A stretch of DNA of 55,302 bases, taken from the NCBI GenBank assembly GCA_001793865.1, contig MGIS01000010.1:1-55302 (forward strand), read 5' to 3'. Positions 8,635 to 18,999 of this stretch are shown here, piece by piece (positions within the stretch are counted from its first letter, which is position 1; every line of letters begins with the position of its first letter). The DNA comes from Candidatus Wolfebacteria bacterium RIFCSPLOWO2_01_FULL_47_17b (lineage in GTDB: Bacteria > Patescibacteriota > Minisyncoccia > UBA6257 > JAGOQP01). A program made the translations under genes and the position numbers. Below the pieces are notes generated by a model that had not been told where the DNA came from, searched no databases, and was given only the letters and a program-made list of their open reading frames with translations.

Positions 8635-11304
8635 TTAGCGATTTCGACTGATATACTCCCTCGTGAGCGGCCCAAAGTATCCCTGGGGAGGATTGATGTT
8701 GTTAGCTTGCTGGAATCTGGCTAGAGCTTGTTGAGTCCGTTGGCCAAAGAGGGCGATTTCATTGCCAGGAGATCCTGCTCCTGAGGTGGCAACCAGGAAT
8801 CCTTTCTGGTTGAGGTAGAGTTGCAGTTGTCTGACGTCTTCGCCTTGGGAGCCGATGGTCAGATTGCGTGAGAAAGTAGTGGGTAGTGGTCCGCCAGCTG
8901 GCGGATGGGTAGTGGGAAGAGACGGAGCAAATATATCCCCTCCACTCACACTACAGATACCATTGGGGCAAGGGTCGATGGCTTGCCCTGAGCTTGTCGA
9001 AGGGGTGGTGAGGATCGGAGCTGTTTGCAATGCCTTTTGCTGAGCTACCTTAAGGAAAAGTGATTGAAGTATGGAAAAGAGTGTTTGGATGCGGGATTGG
9101 AGATCGGACAGAGGATTGAGGGAATCGGAAGTCGGAGATTGGGTGGTGGAAGTTGGGGAAGGGCGGGGGCTGGGAGAGCGTCTGATGGTGGAGCCTCCGC
9201 CACCTCCGCCACTGCCTCCCCCGCCGCCTCCTCCGGTGTTGGTGGACGTCTGAGTAGGAGTGGGAGAGGGGGGTGGAATCACAGTTGCTGAGGGGGTCGG
9301 AGTCATGCTTAAAACAACAGTGGCTTTCATAGTATACTGGTTTGTATTAAAGCCAACCCCACTGCCAGAAGGATATTTCATAGGCAAAACCCCATACATG
9401 CTGTTATCAGCCCATCTGTGGGAATTGGCCGGCCTGTCCGTTTGATAACGAATTCCGTTATCATGTTGCAGGATATACGCGATCCAGTAATAACTATTCT
9501 GAAGAGATAGCACAGATGGAGCGGATACCCACCCATTAGACACAGTCGCTTCTCCAGCATCCAGCAGTAAATCACCCGGCACTCCATTGGCGTCCGCATA
9601 GACTCCCATTCTGACCATACCGGAAGGAGTAGCATCATCTACCAACAATTCCAACTTGGTCAATATGCCATTGCCAACTGTATTTTGAAATCGCATTGCC
9701 TGTAGAGCATTGGCATGCTGCATATAGGTACTATTTCCACTGACCAATCCGAATACGTTTTCTTGAGGAATAGGACTGGATGTTGTTTGTACCGAAGTGA
9801 CTGCAATAGTTACGCTTACTGAGGTTGTTTGAAAATTTTGATTATCAGTCGCTTTGGCGGTGAGGACGTAGCTTCCTGCGGGAGGATTGGACCAGGTGTA
9901 TTGGTAGGGAGCAGCAGTATCTTCGCCTAGTTTGGTGGTGCCTCTGAAGAATTCCACCTTGGTGATGGAGCCATCGGAATCTGAAGCTGATGCAAAGACT
10001 GTGAGCGGCAATCCCGCGGTATGGGAGGAATTGTTAGATGGAGAACCAATGGAGACGGAGGGAGGAAGATTGGATGGTGAGGGCGAAGGAGTGCCGGAAG
10101 ACCGTATGGTGGCCATAATCGCCTTAAATGCATTTGCCGAATTGAGCGCATATCCACTAAAACAAACGCCTTGATAACAAATTGTTTCCTCTGCGTATAT
10201 GGAAGAAGGAAGCGGAGCTCCATCCCCATATTTATATGCTTTTATAAAATCACCAACGTCAACCCATGTGGTTTGCAAGATGCCTTTCATATGCGGCGAA
10301 ATTGAAGAGTTGGCATTGATATGCCTGTTCAACTCTCCAAGCGCGACATCCTTTTTTGTCCACGGCGCGGATACGACATCGAATCCTTTGCTTGCGAAAT
10401 ATTCCGGTGTCGCCGGATTAACATAATAATGCCAATCGGCAATCATCACATTATCGCGTGAAATAGCATTGATCGCCGGAGAAGTCAATCTATAACCGGT
10501 CCCGACATCTGATTCATATTGAATTTCAGTAGAGGGCCAGGTGGGGTTTCCTTGCGAATCGCGTTCAACCCAATCGTCATACTTCAAAAGTTCATCTCCC
10601 CATATCCACATTTTTACTCCTTTTGACGCCAGATGTTGACGGATTATCTCATATTCATATGCGTACACTTCAGACCACGGCTGGCCATTGTAATACGGGG
10701 TTGCCGGATACTGCGGCGTAGCAAGTTCGGGGAAGGCGCGCACCTCGTCAAATCCCGCGAGAAAATCGGTTGCGCCGAAAACCGAAATAAGCTCATCCAC
10801 AAGATCAAACACGACATCGTGGATGCCCGGATAGTACGGATTGTAGCTGCGTGTTTCACTCACAGGCCGTCCGGGATTTGCATCAAACTGCGGGTATACA
10901 CGCAACAACCCAGGTATATAGTTGGTATAGGACTGATGAGTAAGAAGCTGCATCCCGGGTATGCAGTTCATTCCAGCCTCATGACACACGGCAACCAGCT
11001 GCTGCGTCTGGGAGAGAGTCGGCTTGATCGATTCGCTGATATCCGGATGCGACAAATATGGATAGTGATATCCTATATTGAATACTATCGTGTTTACTCC
11101 CTCATTTTTCAAATCATAGCGGATGAAATCAAGCGTTTCCTGAGTTATATTATTTCCTCCAATAGTAAGCACGATGCCCCGTATGGGAAGTGCCCGCGCC
11201 GCGGAGATATCCGGCGCATACATGGTCAAAAGCACGCCTGCGATGGATGCGCTGAAAAGAACGCATACAAAGATGGCAATGAAATGGGCGTGTTTGTATC
11301 TCAT
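8635..11304 (-). CDS. Modular secreted protein: N-terminal TIM-barrel glycosidase-like domain (possibly GH20-like), Ig-like module, Gly-rich linker, C-terminal peptidoglycan-binding domain
   Basis: MRYKHAHFIAIFVCVLFSASIAG signal; glycosidase-like text (EAGMNCIPGMQLLTHQ, DFLAGFDEVRAFPELATPQYP); C-terminal LTIGSQGEDVRQLQLYLNQKGFLV...GPLTREYI is PG_binding_1-like. ORF extends to 11361; the Met at 11304 is the more likely start. Confidence 0.7.
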   Translation of the reverse strand: MRYKHAHFIAIFVCVLFSASIAGVLLTMYAPDISAARALPIRGIVLTIGGNNITQETLDFIRYDLKNEGVNTIVFNIGYHYPYLSHPDISESIKPTLSQTQQLVAVCHEAGMNCIPGMQLLTHQSYTNYIPGLLRVYPQFDANPGRPVSETRSYNPYYPGIHDVVFDLVDELISVFGATDFLAGFDEVRAFPELATPQYPATPYYNGQPWSEVYAYEYEIIRQHLASKGVKMWIWGDELLKYDDWVERDSQGNPTWPSTEIQYESDVGTGYRLTSPAINAISRDNVMIADWHYYVNPATPEYFASKGFDVVSAPWTKKDVALGELNRHINANSSISPHMKGILQTTWVDVGDFIKAYKYGDGAPLPSSIYAEETICYQGVCFSGYALNSANAFKAIMATIRSSGTPSPSPSNLPPSVSIGSPSNNSSHTAGLPLTVFASASDSDGSITKVEFFRGTTKLGEDTAAPYQYTWSNPPAGSYVLTAKATDNQNFQTTSVSVTIAVTSVQTTSSPIPQENVFGLVSGNSTYMQHANALQAMRFQNTVGNGILTKLELLVDDATPSGMVRMGVYADANGVPGDLLLDAGEATVSNGWVSAPSVLSLQNSYYWIAYILQHDNGIRYQTDRPANSHRWADNSMYGVLPMKYPSGSGVGFNTNQYTMKATVVLSMTPTPSATVIPPPSPTPTQTSTNTGGGGGGGSGGGGGGSTIRRSPSPRPSPTSTTQSPTSDSLNPLSDLQSRIQTLFSILQSLFLKVAQQKALQTAPILTTPSTSSGQAIDPCPNGICSVSGGDIFAPSLPTTHPPAGGPLPTTFSRNLTIGSQGEDVRQLQLYLNQKGFLVATSGAGSPGNEIALFGQRTQQALARFQQANNINPPQGYFGPLTREYISRNR

Positions 11305-11357
11305 ACAAAAAATTATACCACAACAACACCAAACACGACAGCCGTTTGATAATAAAA

Positions 11358-14186
11358 TCATCTGTCCCTGTTGATAAACTCCCTGCTCACCGGCCCAAAG
11401 TAGCCCGAAGGAGGATTGATGTTGTGTGCCTGCTGGAATCTGGCTAGGGCTTGTTGGGTTCGTTGGCCAAAGAGGGTGGTTTCATTGCCTGGAGATCCTG
11501 CTCCTGAGGTGGCAACCAGAAAGCCTTTCTGGTTGAGGTAGAGTTGCAGTTGTCTGACATCTTCGCCTTGGGAGCCAATGGTCAAATTTCTGTTGAATCC
11601 TGTGTTTGCTTGCCCTGAACCTGTTGAACCCGTCGAAGGGGAAGTTGGAGGAACGGTGTTTCCTCCGCTAAATATGTCCGTGCCTCCGATTGTGCATATA
11701 CCACCAGGGCAGGATTGGGTAGGAACAGTGGGAGTCGTATTGATGATGGGAGCTGTTTGCAATGCCTTTTGCTGAGCTACCTTGAGGAAGAGCGATTGGA
11801 GTATGGAAAAGAGGGTTTGGATGCGGGATTGGAGATCGGAAAGGGGGTTGATGGAAGGAGCCTGCCCTGCTTGTGGTGAGCTTGTCGAACCAAGCGTTGG
11901 ACTCGGGCTTGGAGAGCGCCTGATCGTAGAACCCCCTCCGCCGCCTCCGCCACTGCCTCCCCCGCCGCCTCCTCCTGAGGTCTGTGTGGGAGATGATGCA
12001 GGTGGTGTCGGAGTTGCCTGAAGATCACGGTAGTAACATTGTTTTACAAAACCTGGATATGGATCTCCAAATATGCTGTTGTCACAGAATACCCCTTCAG
12101 TAAATATGTCTGTAGCGTATAGACTGTTCAATCCATAAAGCACCTCCTTGGTGCCGGTAAAGATGCACTGTTCATATTCATCAGAACAGAAGGTCCAGCC
12201 AGTCGGGACAATGGGTGTGGGAGAGGGAGATGTTTGAGTAGTCGGTGTGAGAGTCGGACTCTGTTGGGGAGTGGTGATGGTGATGGTGATGGGAGCAGAG
12301 GTGGTTTGGGCGTTATCATCATCGGTTGCTTTGGCGGTGAGAGTGTAGGTGCCTGCGGGAGGATTTTGCCAGATGATAGTAAAAGGGGAGGAAGAATCAG
12401 ATCCAAGAGAGGTGCTACCTCCTCTGAAGAACTCTACAGTGGTGATAGTGCCGTCAGGGTCTGATGCGGATGCGGTTATGGCAAGAGGTGTTTGTGCGGT
12501 ATAGGAGGAGTTATTCTGGGGTGAAGTAAGAGAGATGGTGGGAGGGGTGTTTTGAGGGGTGGAAACAGAACCTTGGTATTCATACGAGCCAATGTCGGGA
12601 AGACCAATAATGGAGTTGCCTAGGAAATCACTCGTGCGGCCGTTGATGGCAGTGCCCTTGTTTATGGCGGGAGAGGAAGATTGGAGATTGAAATTCTTGG
12701 CCCCTGCATTAATAAACTGCGGGTCGGCCGTGATGCCGTGGGATTCTTCGCCAAATCCGGTATGGGACGGATAGAATACGCCGCCAATCTTTACAGCTGA
12801 CCCGACCACGGGACGATACAAATTGTAGTCAAAATCTATGTTGGACAAATTAGAGGAAGAACCTACTTCTACCAGCGTTCCGGAAGAGTATTGATTATTG
12901 TAAAGTATATTGTTTTTCACAACATTGTTTGAATAACCGTTACTACTTTCAAAAAATATTCCTTTTATATTGTTGTAAAAAGTGTTGTTCGCGAAAACGG
13001 CATTATTTAATTGATATATCTGTTCAATCATCAGTCCGGCATAATCATCGATTGAGTTGATAACATTATCTCTTATGGCAAGATTGCTTATGACCGAGGT
13101 GGATCTCGAAGCCACGGGAGAATAGGTTTTTACGTTAATTCCTATCGGAGCGTTATAAATCAAATTTCCTTCTATTACCACTCCATCAAGCAAATCACGG
13201 TACCCGCCGTAGTTCCTGGCACCAGTAGCAATTGCGGACCAGGTAAAATCATGCAAGGTATTGTTCCTTACGATAATATTCCGCCCGTTTGGTATGGAAA
13301 TAGCATTGTTGCCGTCGTAAAATAAATTGTTTTCAATCAACACATTCGTTGTGTCAGAAAAATAAATCCCGTGCATATGCCCATTGTCATAGGTATGGGC
13401 AAACACCGAATCGGTGACGGTGAGACCATCAATATCAGCAAAAATGCCGGAACCCGGGAAACCAAGATTTTGGGTAGTGCAGTCGTTCAACGTAATGTTG
13501 TGAGACGCGTCCTGAAATTGATACCCCGTTATCATATTGTCTATGTCAACACCTGAGAATTTTATATGGTGTGCCCCACCGTTTATGCTACCGATTGCAT
13601 GAAATACCCAATAGGGTCTGTTTATATACGCGTTAGGGACTGTTGCCTCATACTCGGAATATGTACCGGTTGTAAAATCGGAACAGGTAAAGTGTATATC
13701 TTTAATATTTGTATATGTGCTTCCCTCGAGTTGCACAACTGCATTTTTCCCATTGTTTATTCCATTGGAATCACAAATATCAAAAGTTGGTTTATTACCA
13801 CTTCCGTACGCGCCTATGGTTATATAATTTCCTGAATTGCCATCAACATTCTTGAAATCAAGCGCAACAATACCGGAGTATGGAGTAGAGATATTTGCTC
13901 CCGTGGTCCAGGTATCGCCTCTTTTGAGAAGAAACTGGTCTCCGGGTTCGGAGATGTTCAACAAGGCCTGCAGGGCGGCAAGGGATTTTCTGGGAGAGCT
14001 TGCGGAAAGCCCATTATTGGAATCATTACCGCTGGTGGAGAAATAGTAGGTGGTCGGCGAGCCGGCGATCTGAGCAGTGAGGGGAAGTTCGTCAAAGAAA
14101 GCGGGGTTTGAAGTGATGAACAACAAGGCGTTTGCGATCACAAATAAGGCTATCAGCCCGGATATGAGATGGTGTTTTGGACTCAT
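11358..14186 (-). CDS. Modular secreted protein: parallel beta-helix, Ig-like module, Gly-rich linker, C-terminal peptidoglycan-binding domain
   Basis: YYFSTSGNDSNNGLSASSPRKSLAALQALL; beta-helix repeats (IRNNTLHDF, ...NVVKNNILYNNQ); C-terminal NLTIGSQGEDVRQLQLYLNQKGFLV as in the neighbouring paralog. Confidence 0.8.
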   Translation of the reverse strand: MSPKHHLISGLIALFVIANALLFITSNPAFFDELPLTAQIAGSPTTYYFSTSGNDSNNGLSASSPRKSLAALQALLNISEPGDQFLLKRGDTWTTGANISTPYSGIVALDFKNVDGNSGNYITIGAYGSGNKPTFDICDSNGINNGKNAVVQLEGSTYTNIKDIHFTCSDFTTGTYSEYEATVPNAYINRPYWVFHAIGSINGGAHHIKFSGVDIDNMITGYQFQDASHNITLNDCTTQNLGFPGSGIFADIDGLTVTDSVFAHTYDNGHMHGIYFSDTTNVLIENNLFYDGNNAISIPNGRNIIVRNNTLHDFTWSAIATGARNYGGYRDLLDGVVIEGNLIYNAPIGINVKTYSPVASRSTSVISNLAIRDNVINSIDDYAGLMIEQIYQLNNAVFANNTFYNNIKGIFFESSNGYSNNVVKNNILYNNQYSSGTLVEVGSSSNLSNIDFDYNLYRPVVGSAVKIGGVFYPSHTGFGEESHGITADPQFINAGAKNFNLQSSSPAINKGTAINGRTSDFLGNSIIGLPDIGSYEYQGSVSTPQNTPPTISLTSPQNNSSYTAQTPLAITASASDPDGTITTVEFFRGGSTSLGSDSSSPFTIIWQNPPAGTYTLTAKATDDDNAQTTSAPITITITTPQQSPTLTPTTQTSPSPTPIVPTGWTFCSDEYEQCIFTGTKEVLYGLNSLYATDIFTEGVFCDNSIFGDPYPGFVKQCYYRDLQATPTPPASSPTQTSGGGGGGGSGGGGGGGSTIRRSPSPSPTLGSTSSPQAGQAPSINPLSDLQSRIQTLFSILQSLFLKVAQQKALQTAPIINTTPTVPTQSCPGGICTIGGTDIFSGGNTVPPTSPSTGSTGSGQANTGFNRNLTIGSQGEDVRQLQLYLNQKGFLVATSGAGSPGNETTLFGQRTQQALARFQQAHNINPPSGYFGPVSREFINRDR

Positions 14187-14211
14187 GCAAAAAGTATATC
14201 ACAGCCGCTCA

Positions 14212-14310
14212 TCACAGAACAAACAACAGGTCCGAAAGACCTATGATGGTCATGAGCACGACCAGCACCACAATGACTATAGTCATCCTTTTTCGCGTTT
14301 TTGCGGTCAT
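14212..14310 (-). CDS. Possible 32-aa single-pass membrane peptide
   Basis: Manual reading MTAKTRKRMTIVIVVLVVLMTIIGLSDLLFVL*. Confidence 0.3.
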   Translation of the reverse strand: MTAKTRKRMTIVIVVLVVLMTIIGLSDLLFVL

Positions 14311-14316
14311 TTTATA

Positions 14317-15081
14317 TTACCGTATTTCAAACACCATATTGACCGTCACCTCAACTTCGCTCGAGCCGGGTTCAATGGTTGGAGGCGTAACCGACATTTC
14401 CGCGCCGCCCATACCAACCGCGGATACTTTATCATACATCGGATACGGAGAGCCGCCGTATTCGCTTACACTCACAACCTTGCCGAGTGTAAATCCCCCA
14501 TCACGAGCCATACGCTCCGCTTTCTCGCGCGCTTTCGCAAGCGCTTCAGCACGAGCTTCTTCCATAAACTGCTCGGGGTCATCAATCGTAAATGACACAT
14601 TGCTCATCTGGTTTGCTCCAAGCGTTACCAGCTGGCTGAGTATGGGCGAAATCTTGGAAAAGTCCCTGATCTTTACCTGTACCGATTGGTGTAAACTGTA
14701 ACGGGAAATGGTAGGTGTAAATGGCGCACCTGTTAAAGATGACCGCTGCGTATACACCGGCGAAAGATTATAACCAGTTGTCTTGATATCTGCCTCATCA
14801 ACATTCTGCTCTTTGAGGTACGAAATAATCCCATTCATCTTCTGATTGTTATCATCAACCACTTGTTGTGTATTCGTTCCTTCAGTCACAACGGCAAACG
14901 AAATAGCCGCGACGTCCGGCTTAGTGACGGTGCTGCCCGAAGCGGCAACAACAACAGTGCGCGCCGGATAATCCGGCCCGATCTGCTTCAATGGGCCCCA
15001 AAAGACCGAGTAAATTAACAGCACCGTAACAACTAACAGAAACAACGACAGCACTCCCTGCACTGGATTTTTATTTTCCAT
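14317..15081 (-). CDS. SIMPL domain (DUF541) protein
   Basis: VVVAASGSTVTKPDVAAISFAVVTEGTNTQQVVDDNNQKMNGIISYLKEQNVDEADIKTTGYNLSPVY. Confidence 0.85.
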   Translation of the reverse strand: MENKNPVQGVLSLFLLVVTVLLIYSVFWGPLKQIGPDYPARTVVVAASGSTVTKPDVAAISFAVVTEGTNTQQVVDDNNQKMNGIISYLKEQNVDEADIKTTGYNLSPVYTQRSSLTGAPFTPTISRYSLHQSVQVKIRDFSKISPILSQLVTLGANQMSNVSFTIDDPEQFMEEARAEALAKAREKAERMARDGGFTLGKVVSVSEYGGSPYPMYDKVSAVGMGGAEMSVTPPTIEPGSSEVEVTVNMVFEIR

Positions 15082-15087
15082 ATTTGA

Positions 15088-15813
15088 CTATTGTATATTG
15101 TTAATTGTGTCTATAAGACACACAACTGACTCCTTCCGAAGCCCGGCGGATCCGACTAGAAATCCGTCCTTTCCTCCGGATTGTACCAAAGAAGAAATAT
15201 TTTCACAATTCACACTTCCACCATAGAGAGTTGGCGCCCCTCGGTATTTCTGTATGCCCGCAATAACCTCGGAGACATACGTCGGATCCACTTCCTTATC
15301 TCCGCCTATTGCCCATACCGGCTCGTAGGCGACGACAAAATTCTCGGAAACAATTCCTTCTATAGCAAGCGACAGCTGATTGAGCGATTCCTGAATCGCG
15401 CGCTTGGCATCAACTTTTTCGCGCTCCCCCACACACACGATAGGTATAATGCCCGCGCGCAAAGCGGCACGCATTTTTTCATTGATAAACGCATCGCTTT
15501 CTCCAAGCACATAACGCCGCTCCGAATGACCGATAATAACATACGTCACCCCCAGATCCCGAAGCATGTCCCCGCTTACCTCTCCCGTAAGAGAAGGAAG
15601 GCCGATATCCTGCACTCCAAGCAACACCGATGTGCCTTTCAACATGTGCGCCACAACGTCCAAATGCGCAAAAGACGGAGCTATGACGCATTGTATCCGA
15701 AGCCGAGCTTCGGTCTGGGGAAGCTTGGCTTCGGATTCCAAAACAGTCTGCGCGAGCTTTTGCGCCTCTATACGCGTCTTGGGATTCGACTTCCAATTGA
15801 AGACTAATAGCAT
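15088..15813 (-). CDS. tpiA: Triosephosphate isomerase
   Basis: FNWKSNPKT, VIIGHSERR, VAYEPVWAIGGDK, LYGGSVN. Confidence 0.97.
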   Translation of the reverse strand: MLLVFNWKSNPKTRIEAQKLAQTVLESEAKLPQTEARLRIQCVIAPSFAHLDVVAHMLKGTSVLLGVQDIGLPSLTGEVSGDMLRDLGVTYVIIGHSERRYVLGESDAFINEKMRAALRAGIIPIVCVGEREKVDAKRAIQESLNQLSLAIEGIVSENFVVAYEPVWAIGGDKEVDPTYVSEVIAGIQKYRGAPTLYGGSVNCENISSLVQSGGKDGFLVGSAGLRKESVVCLIDTINNIQ

Positions 15814-15904
15814 AGTTGTGGTTGTAGGTATCGCGACCCGTTTCGTCTGTGGGTTTGATTATACGTATGACTATACCAAATAACGACACGGGTAGCTACA
15901 CCCA

Positions 15905-16522
15905 TTAACCATTCCTTTTTACCCTGAAGTGCCTGTACGCCCACCACGCGACACCCGCTCCGATGAGCACCGCAACCACAATGTCGAATCGATGGAAGTA
16001 GTCCCGAATATGTTCCCAATTCTCGCCAAGTATCCATCCGATATACGTAAGAAAAATCGACCACATCAACGAACCGGCGATCGTGTAGTACGTAAACTTT
16101 CGAAACGGCACACGTCCCAGTCCCGCCGGAAGCGAAATAAACGTCCGTACGATCGGAATGATGCGCCCGAAGAAAATCGACGCCGACCCGTATCGCACAA
16201 ACCAGGCATTCGCCTCCTCCAAAAACGCATCGTTTAATATGAAGTGTAAAAATAATTTTTTCCTGTTCGTAATGAGCCACCCCGCAAGGTAATACGAAGC
16301 AACCGAACCGATGTAACTGCCAACGGTGCCAGCCAACACCACCAGCCAAAACGAAAAGCTCCCCTTCGACGCCAAAAAACCGGAAAACGGCATGGTAACC
16401 TCCGAAGGAATCGGGATATTAAAGCTATCCAATACCATCAATAAAAAAATGCCTACGTAACCAATCGCATCTATAACGGATATAACAAGACTCGCTAACC
16501 ATTCCAAGATTGTAGCAACCAT
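15905..16522 (-). CDS. DedA family membrane protein
   Basis: FIPIPSEVTMPFSGFLA-type N-terminal segment; FFGRIIPIVRTFISLPAGLGRVPFRKFTYYTIAGSLMWS. Confidence 0.9.
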   Translation of the reverse strand: MVATILEWLASLVISVIDAIGYVGIFLLMVLDSFNIPIPSEVTMPFSGFLASKGSFSFWLVVLAGTVGSYIGSVASYYLAGWLITNRKKLFLHFILNDAFLEEANAWFVRYGSASIFFGRIIPIVRTFISLPAGLGRVPFRKFTYYTIAGSLMWSIFLTYIGWILGENWEHIRDYFHRFDIVVAVLIGAGVAWWAYRHFRVKRNG

Positions 16523-16622
16523 AAGGTTAATTATGAATTTCGAATTATGAATTTCGAATCAATTTTTAAATTCAAAAATTAGAAACTGAATCAAAATTAA
16601 AAATTTATAATTTAAAATTACG
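16523..16622. repeat. AT-rich dispersed inverted-repeat element (copy A)
   Basis: aatttcgaattatgaatttcgaatcaa...aattaaaaatttataatttaaaatta; resembles four other intergenic copies. Confidence 0.5.
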
Positions 16623-16625
16623 TTC

Positions 16626-18089
16626 TTACCCTGTAAGAACGTTTATATCCGCTTGGAATTCCTGCGCACGGGCTACGACGCGCGCGCCGTACGTTTCAAG
16701 GTAGTTCTGCCAATTTCCTCCAGCATAATACTTGGCCGCAGCCATTTTCTCGCTTGCAATATTCCCATTAACCGCTCCCGCGCTCTTGAGGTACAACGCG
16801 GTCGCCACAAACGCATCAAGATTCCTCCACGGGCTTGCCGGCTTATTCCCAGTTATCTGGGCTATGCGATCTTTATACCCCACCCACGTGGATGGAATGA
16901 ACTGCGCGGGCCCCATAGCACCTCCGTAGGCGCCATCTCGTGGGATCGGGCAGGAAACAAACACCCCCGCGGGATCAAGCCCGAGTTCTTTGGTGATCGC
17001 CAAAAAGTGCGGGATATCCCGCGTCGGGTGCATGGTTGTTTTATTCGTCGCTTGCGCCGGATAGTAAGGATTTACATCATATTTGCATTTTCCCACATTG
17101 CGTCCGAGCGCGGATTCACGGTCAAGCACCGCCAAGACCAAGGCCGGCCGCACCCCGGTCGCATCCGCGGAAATCTTTGCAAGGTTGTACGCTTCCCCGA
17201 ACGAAAGCTCGCCTCCGCCCAGAAGCTCATACAACCGGCTCCGAATCTGCGCAGCGGTTTTTTTCTGTTCAGCAACCACCGTCTGGTATTTCGACTCCTG
17301 TCCCTTGGTTACGGCAAGCAAGTTCTTTTTTTCGCTTTCAACGCCCTTGGCACTCTGCTGTTGCTGCTGCTGATACAATCGGAGCTGTTCAGCATCTTCG
17401 TATTGCAGCGCGAGCGACTCCTTTTGATTTAGAAGCTGATTTTTAAGGTCGATCACCTTAACCAAAGTTTGACGCAAGCTGTCCTGAAGAGCAAGCAAGT
17501 TATTCACATCCAAGAAGAAATCTGAAAATTTCGGATTCGCCATAACCAGTTCGAGCATACTTTGATTGTCATGCTCGTACAACGTCTGCAAAATAGAAGA
17601 AATTGAATCTTTATATTCCAGGATGCTTGTCTCAGTGGTCGTTATCTCGGACTTCGTACTTTCTATGTCAGAGTCAAGCCGTTGAAGCGTCAGGGTTACC
17701 GCTTTTATCTGAGCATTAAGTTTGGCGATCTTGGCATTCAACGTATTAATTTCGGATTGCAATGTCCTGCCCTGGCTCTGATATCTTGCGATTTCCGCCT
17801 CGTTCTCGGCTATTTCAGCCTCAAGCCGTTTCAGTTCCGCCTCAAGCTCAGCCCGCTCTTTTTCGGTGGGAGCCGCGGCAAAAAGCTCTCCCGTGCGGTC
17901 GATCGGCGCATGCGCAAGGCCGAATAAAAAGGAAAGAATTGCTACGGAATACAAAGCATAACGCAGTATCTTTTTCGCGGGAACCGAAAACACGCGCATC
18001 TCACGAAGCTCCACCCGCTTGGGGAACCGCTCCGGCTCAATAACGGCGTTTTTTCGGCGAACATCAAACAAAGGCTTTCCGTCTGTCAT
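16626..18089 (-). CDS. Coiled-coil protein with lytic transglycosylase (SLT-like) domain
   Basis: Long coiled coil (ELEAELKRLEAEIAENEAEIARYQSQ), then VLDRESALGRNVGKC...GGAMGPAQFIPSTWVGYKDRI. Confidence 0.85.
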   Translation of the reverse strand: MTDGKPLFDVRRKNAVIEPERFPKRVELREMRVFSVPAKKILRYALYSVAILSFLFGLAHAPIDRTGELFAAAPTEKERAELEAELKRLEAEIAENEAEIARYQSQGRTLQSEINTLNAKIAKLNAQIKAVTLTLQRLDSDIESTKSEITTTETSILEYKDSISSILQTLYEHDNQSMLELVMANPKFSDFFLDVNNLLALQDSLRQTLVKVIDLKNQLLNQKESLALQYEDAEQLRLYQQQQQQSAKGVESEKKNLLAVTKGQESKYQTVVAEQKKTAAQIRSRLYELLGGGELSFGEAYNLAKISADATGVRPALVLAVLDRESALGRNVGKCKYDVNPYYPAQATNKTTMHPTRDIPHFLAITKELGLDPAGVFVSCPIPRDGAYGGAMGPAQFIPSTWVGYKDRIAQITGNKPASPWRNLDAFVATALYLKSAGAVNGNIASEKMAAAKYYAGGNWQNYLETYGARVVARAQEFQADINVLTG

Positions 18090-18258
18090 ATCACTACTCT
18101 ATATAACGATAGTATAGCACAAATGTTTTCGGCGAGCTACTGCCCACCGAAAATAGTCTAAGGTTAAAGGGTATAGAAGCTAGTATGGATATGAGTTAAG
18201 AGTGGATGGTTCTTGCGGACACCAAGCCATAACCTCTAAACCATACAAGCATCCACAC

Positions 18259-18912
18259 CTACTCCTTCTCGCTCGCCTGCTTCTCTTCCGCAGGCAACTC
18301 TTCCGCTTTCTCCTCTCCCTCGGTCGGAACCTCGCTTGCTGGCGGCGTCACTTCCACCACTTCTTCCTTTTGCTCGGTAACCGACGCCACCGGCGTTTCG
18401 AGATCAGTTATGAACCGAACCCGCTCGATCAGGGGGATATCTTTCACGTATATCGTCTGGTTCAACTCCGCAAGATCACTCAAATCAACAACAATAGACG
18501 CTGGAAGGTCGGCTGGTAGCGCCTCCAGTTCGATCTCATCAAGCGCTTTAACCAGAATACCGGCATATGCTTTTACCGCTGGGGCTTCGCCCGTAAACTT
18601 AATCGGAACTTCGGTACGCACCTTCTCGTCCATCCGCACCGCGTAAAAATCAACATGCGTATACGTGTCCTTTAACGGATCCCTCTGTATGTCATAAATA
18701 AGCACTGGGTGCTTTTCGCCATCAAGCACCACTTCGATAATAGTGCTTTCGCCGGCTTCCTTCAAAACCTTATCGAAATCCTTCGCCAAAACAGACACAT
18801 GCAGGTTTTCCTTGCCGTGTCCGTATATCTCGGCAGGGACAAGTCCTTGCGCGCGAAGCATATTGGTCTTCTTGCCGAATATGTCTCTTTTTTGAGTCTG
18901 TAATTGCAACAT
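18259..18912 (-). CDS. rplY: 50S ribosomal protein L25/CTC
   Basis: MLQLQTQKRDIFGKKTNMLRAQGLVPAEIYGHGKENLHVSV...VKDIPLIERVRFITDLETPVASV. Confidence 0.93.
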   Translation of the reverse strand: MLQLQTQKRDIFGKKTNMLRAQGLVPAEIYGHGKENLHVSVLAKDFDKVLKEAGESTIIEVVLDGEKHPVLIYDIQRDPLKDTYTHVDFYAVRMDEKVRTEVPIKFTGEAPAVKAYAGILVKALDEIELEALPADLPASIVVDLSDLAELNQTIYVKDIPLIERVRFITDLETPVASVTEQKEEVVEVTPPASEVPTEGEEKAEELPAEEKQASEKE

Positions 18913-18999
18913 AGTGGGTACAAGCTAGCAAAATAAAAGCTCTATGTCAAAACATTATACAGCAGACCCTTCACTTCGTTCAGGATGACAACTTCGTTG

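Noticed and set aside
10633-11349. Plus-strand 238-aa ORF
   Set aside because: Antisense to the modular secreted protein; composition typical of spurious frames.
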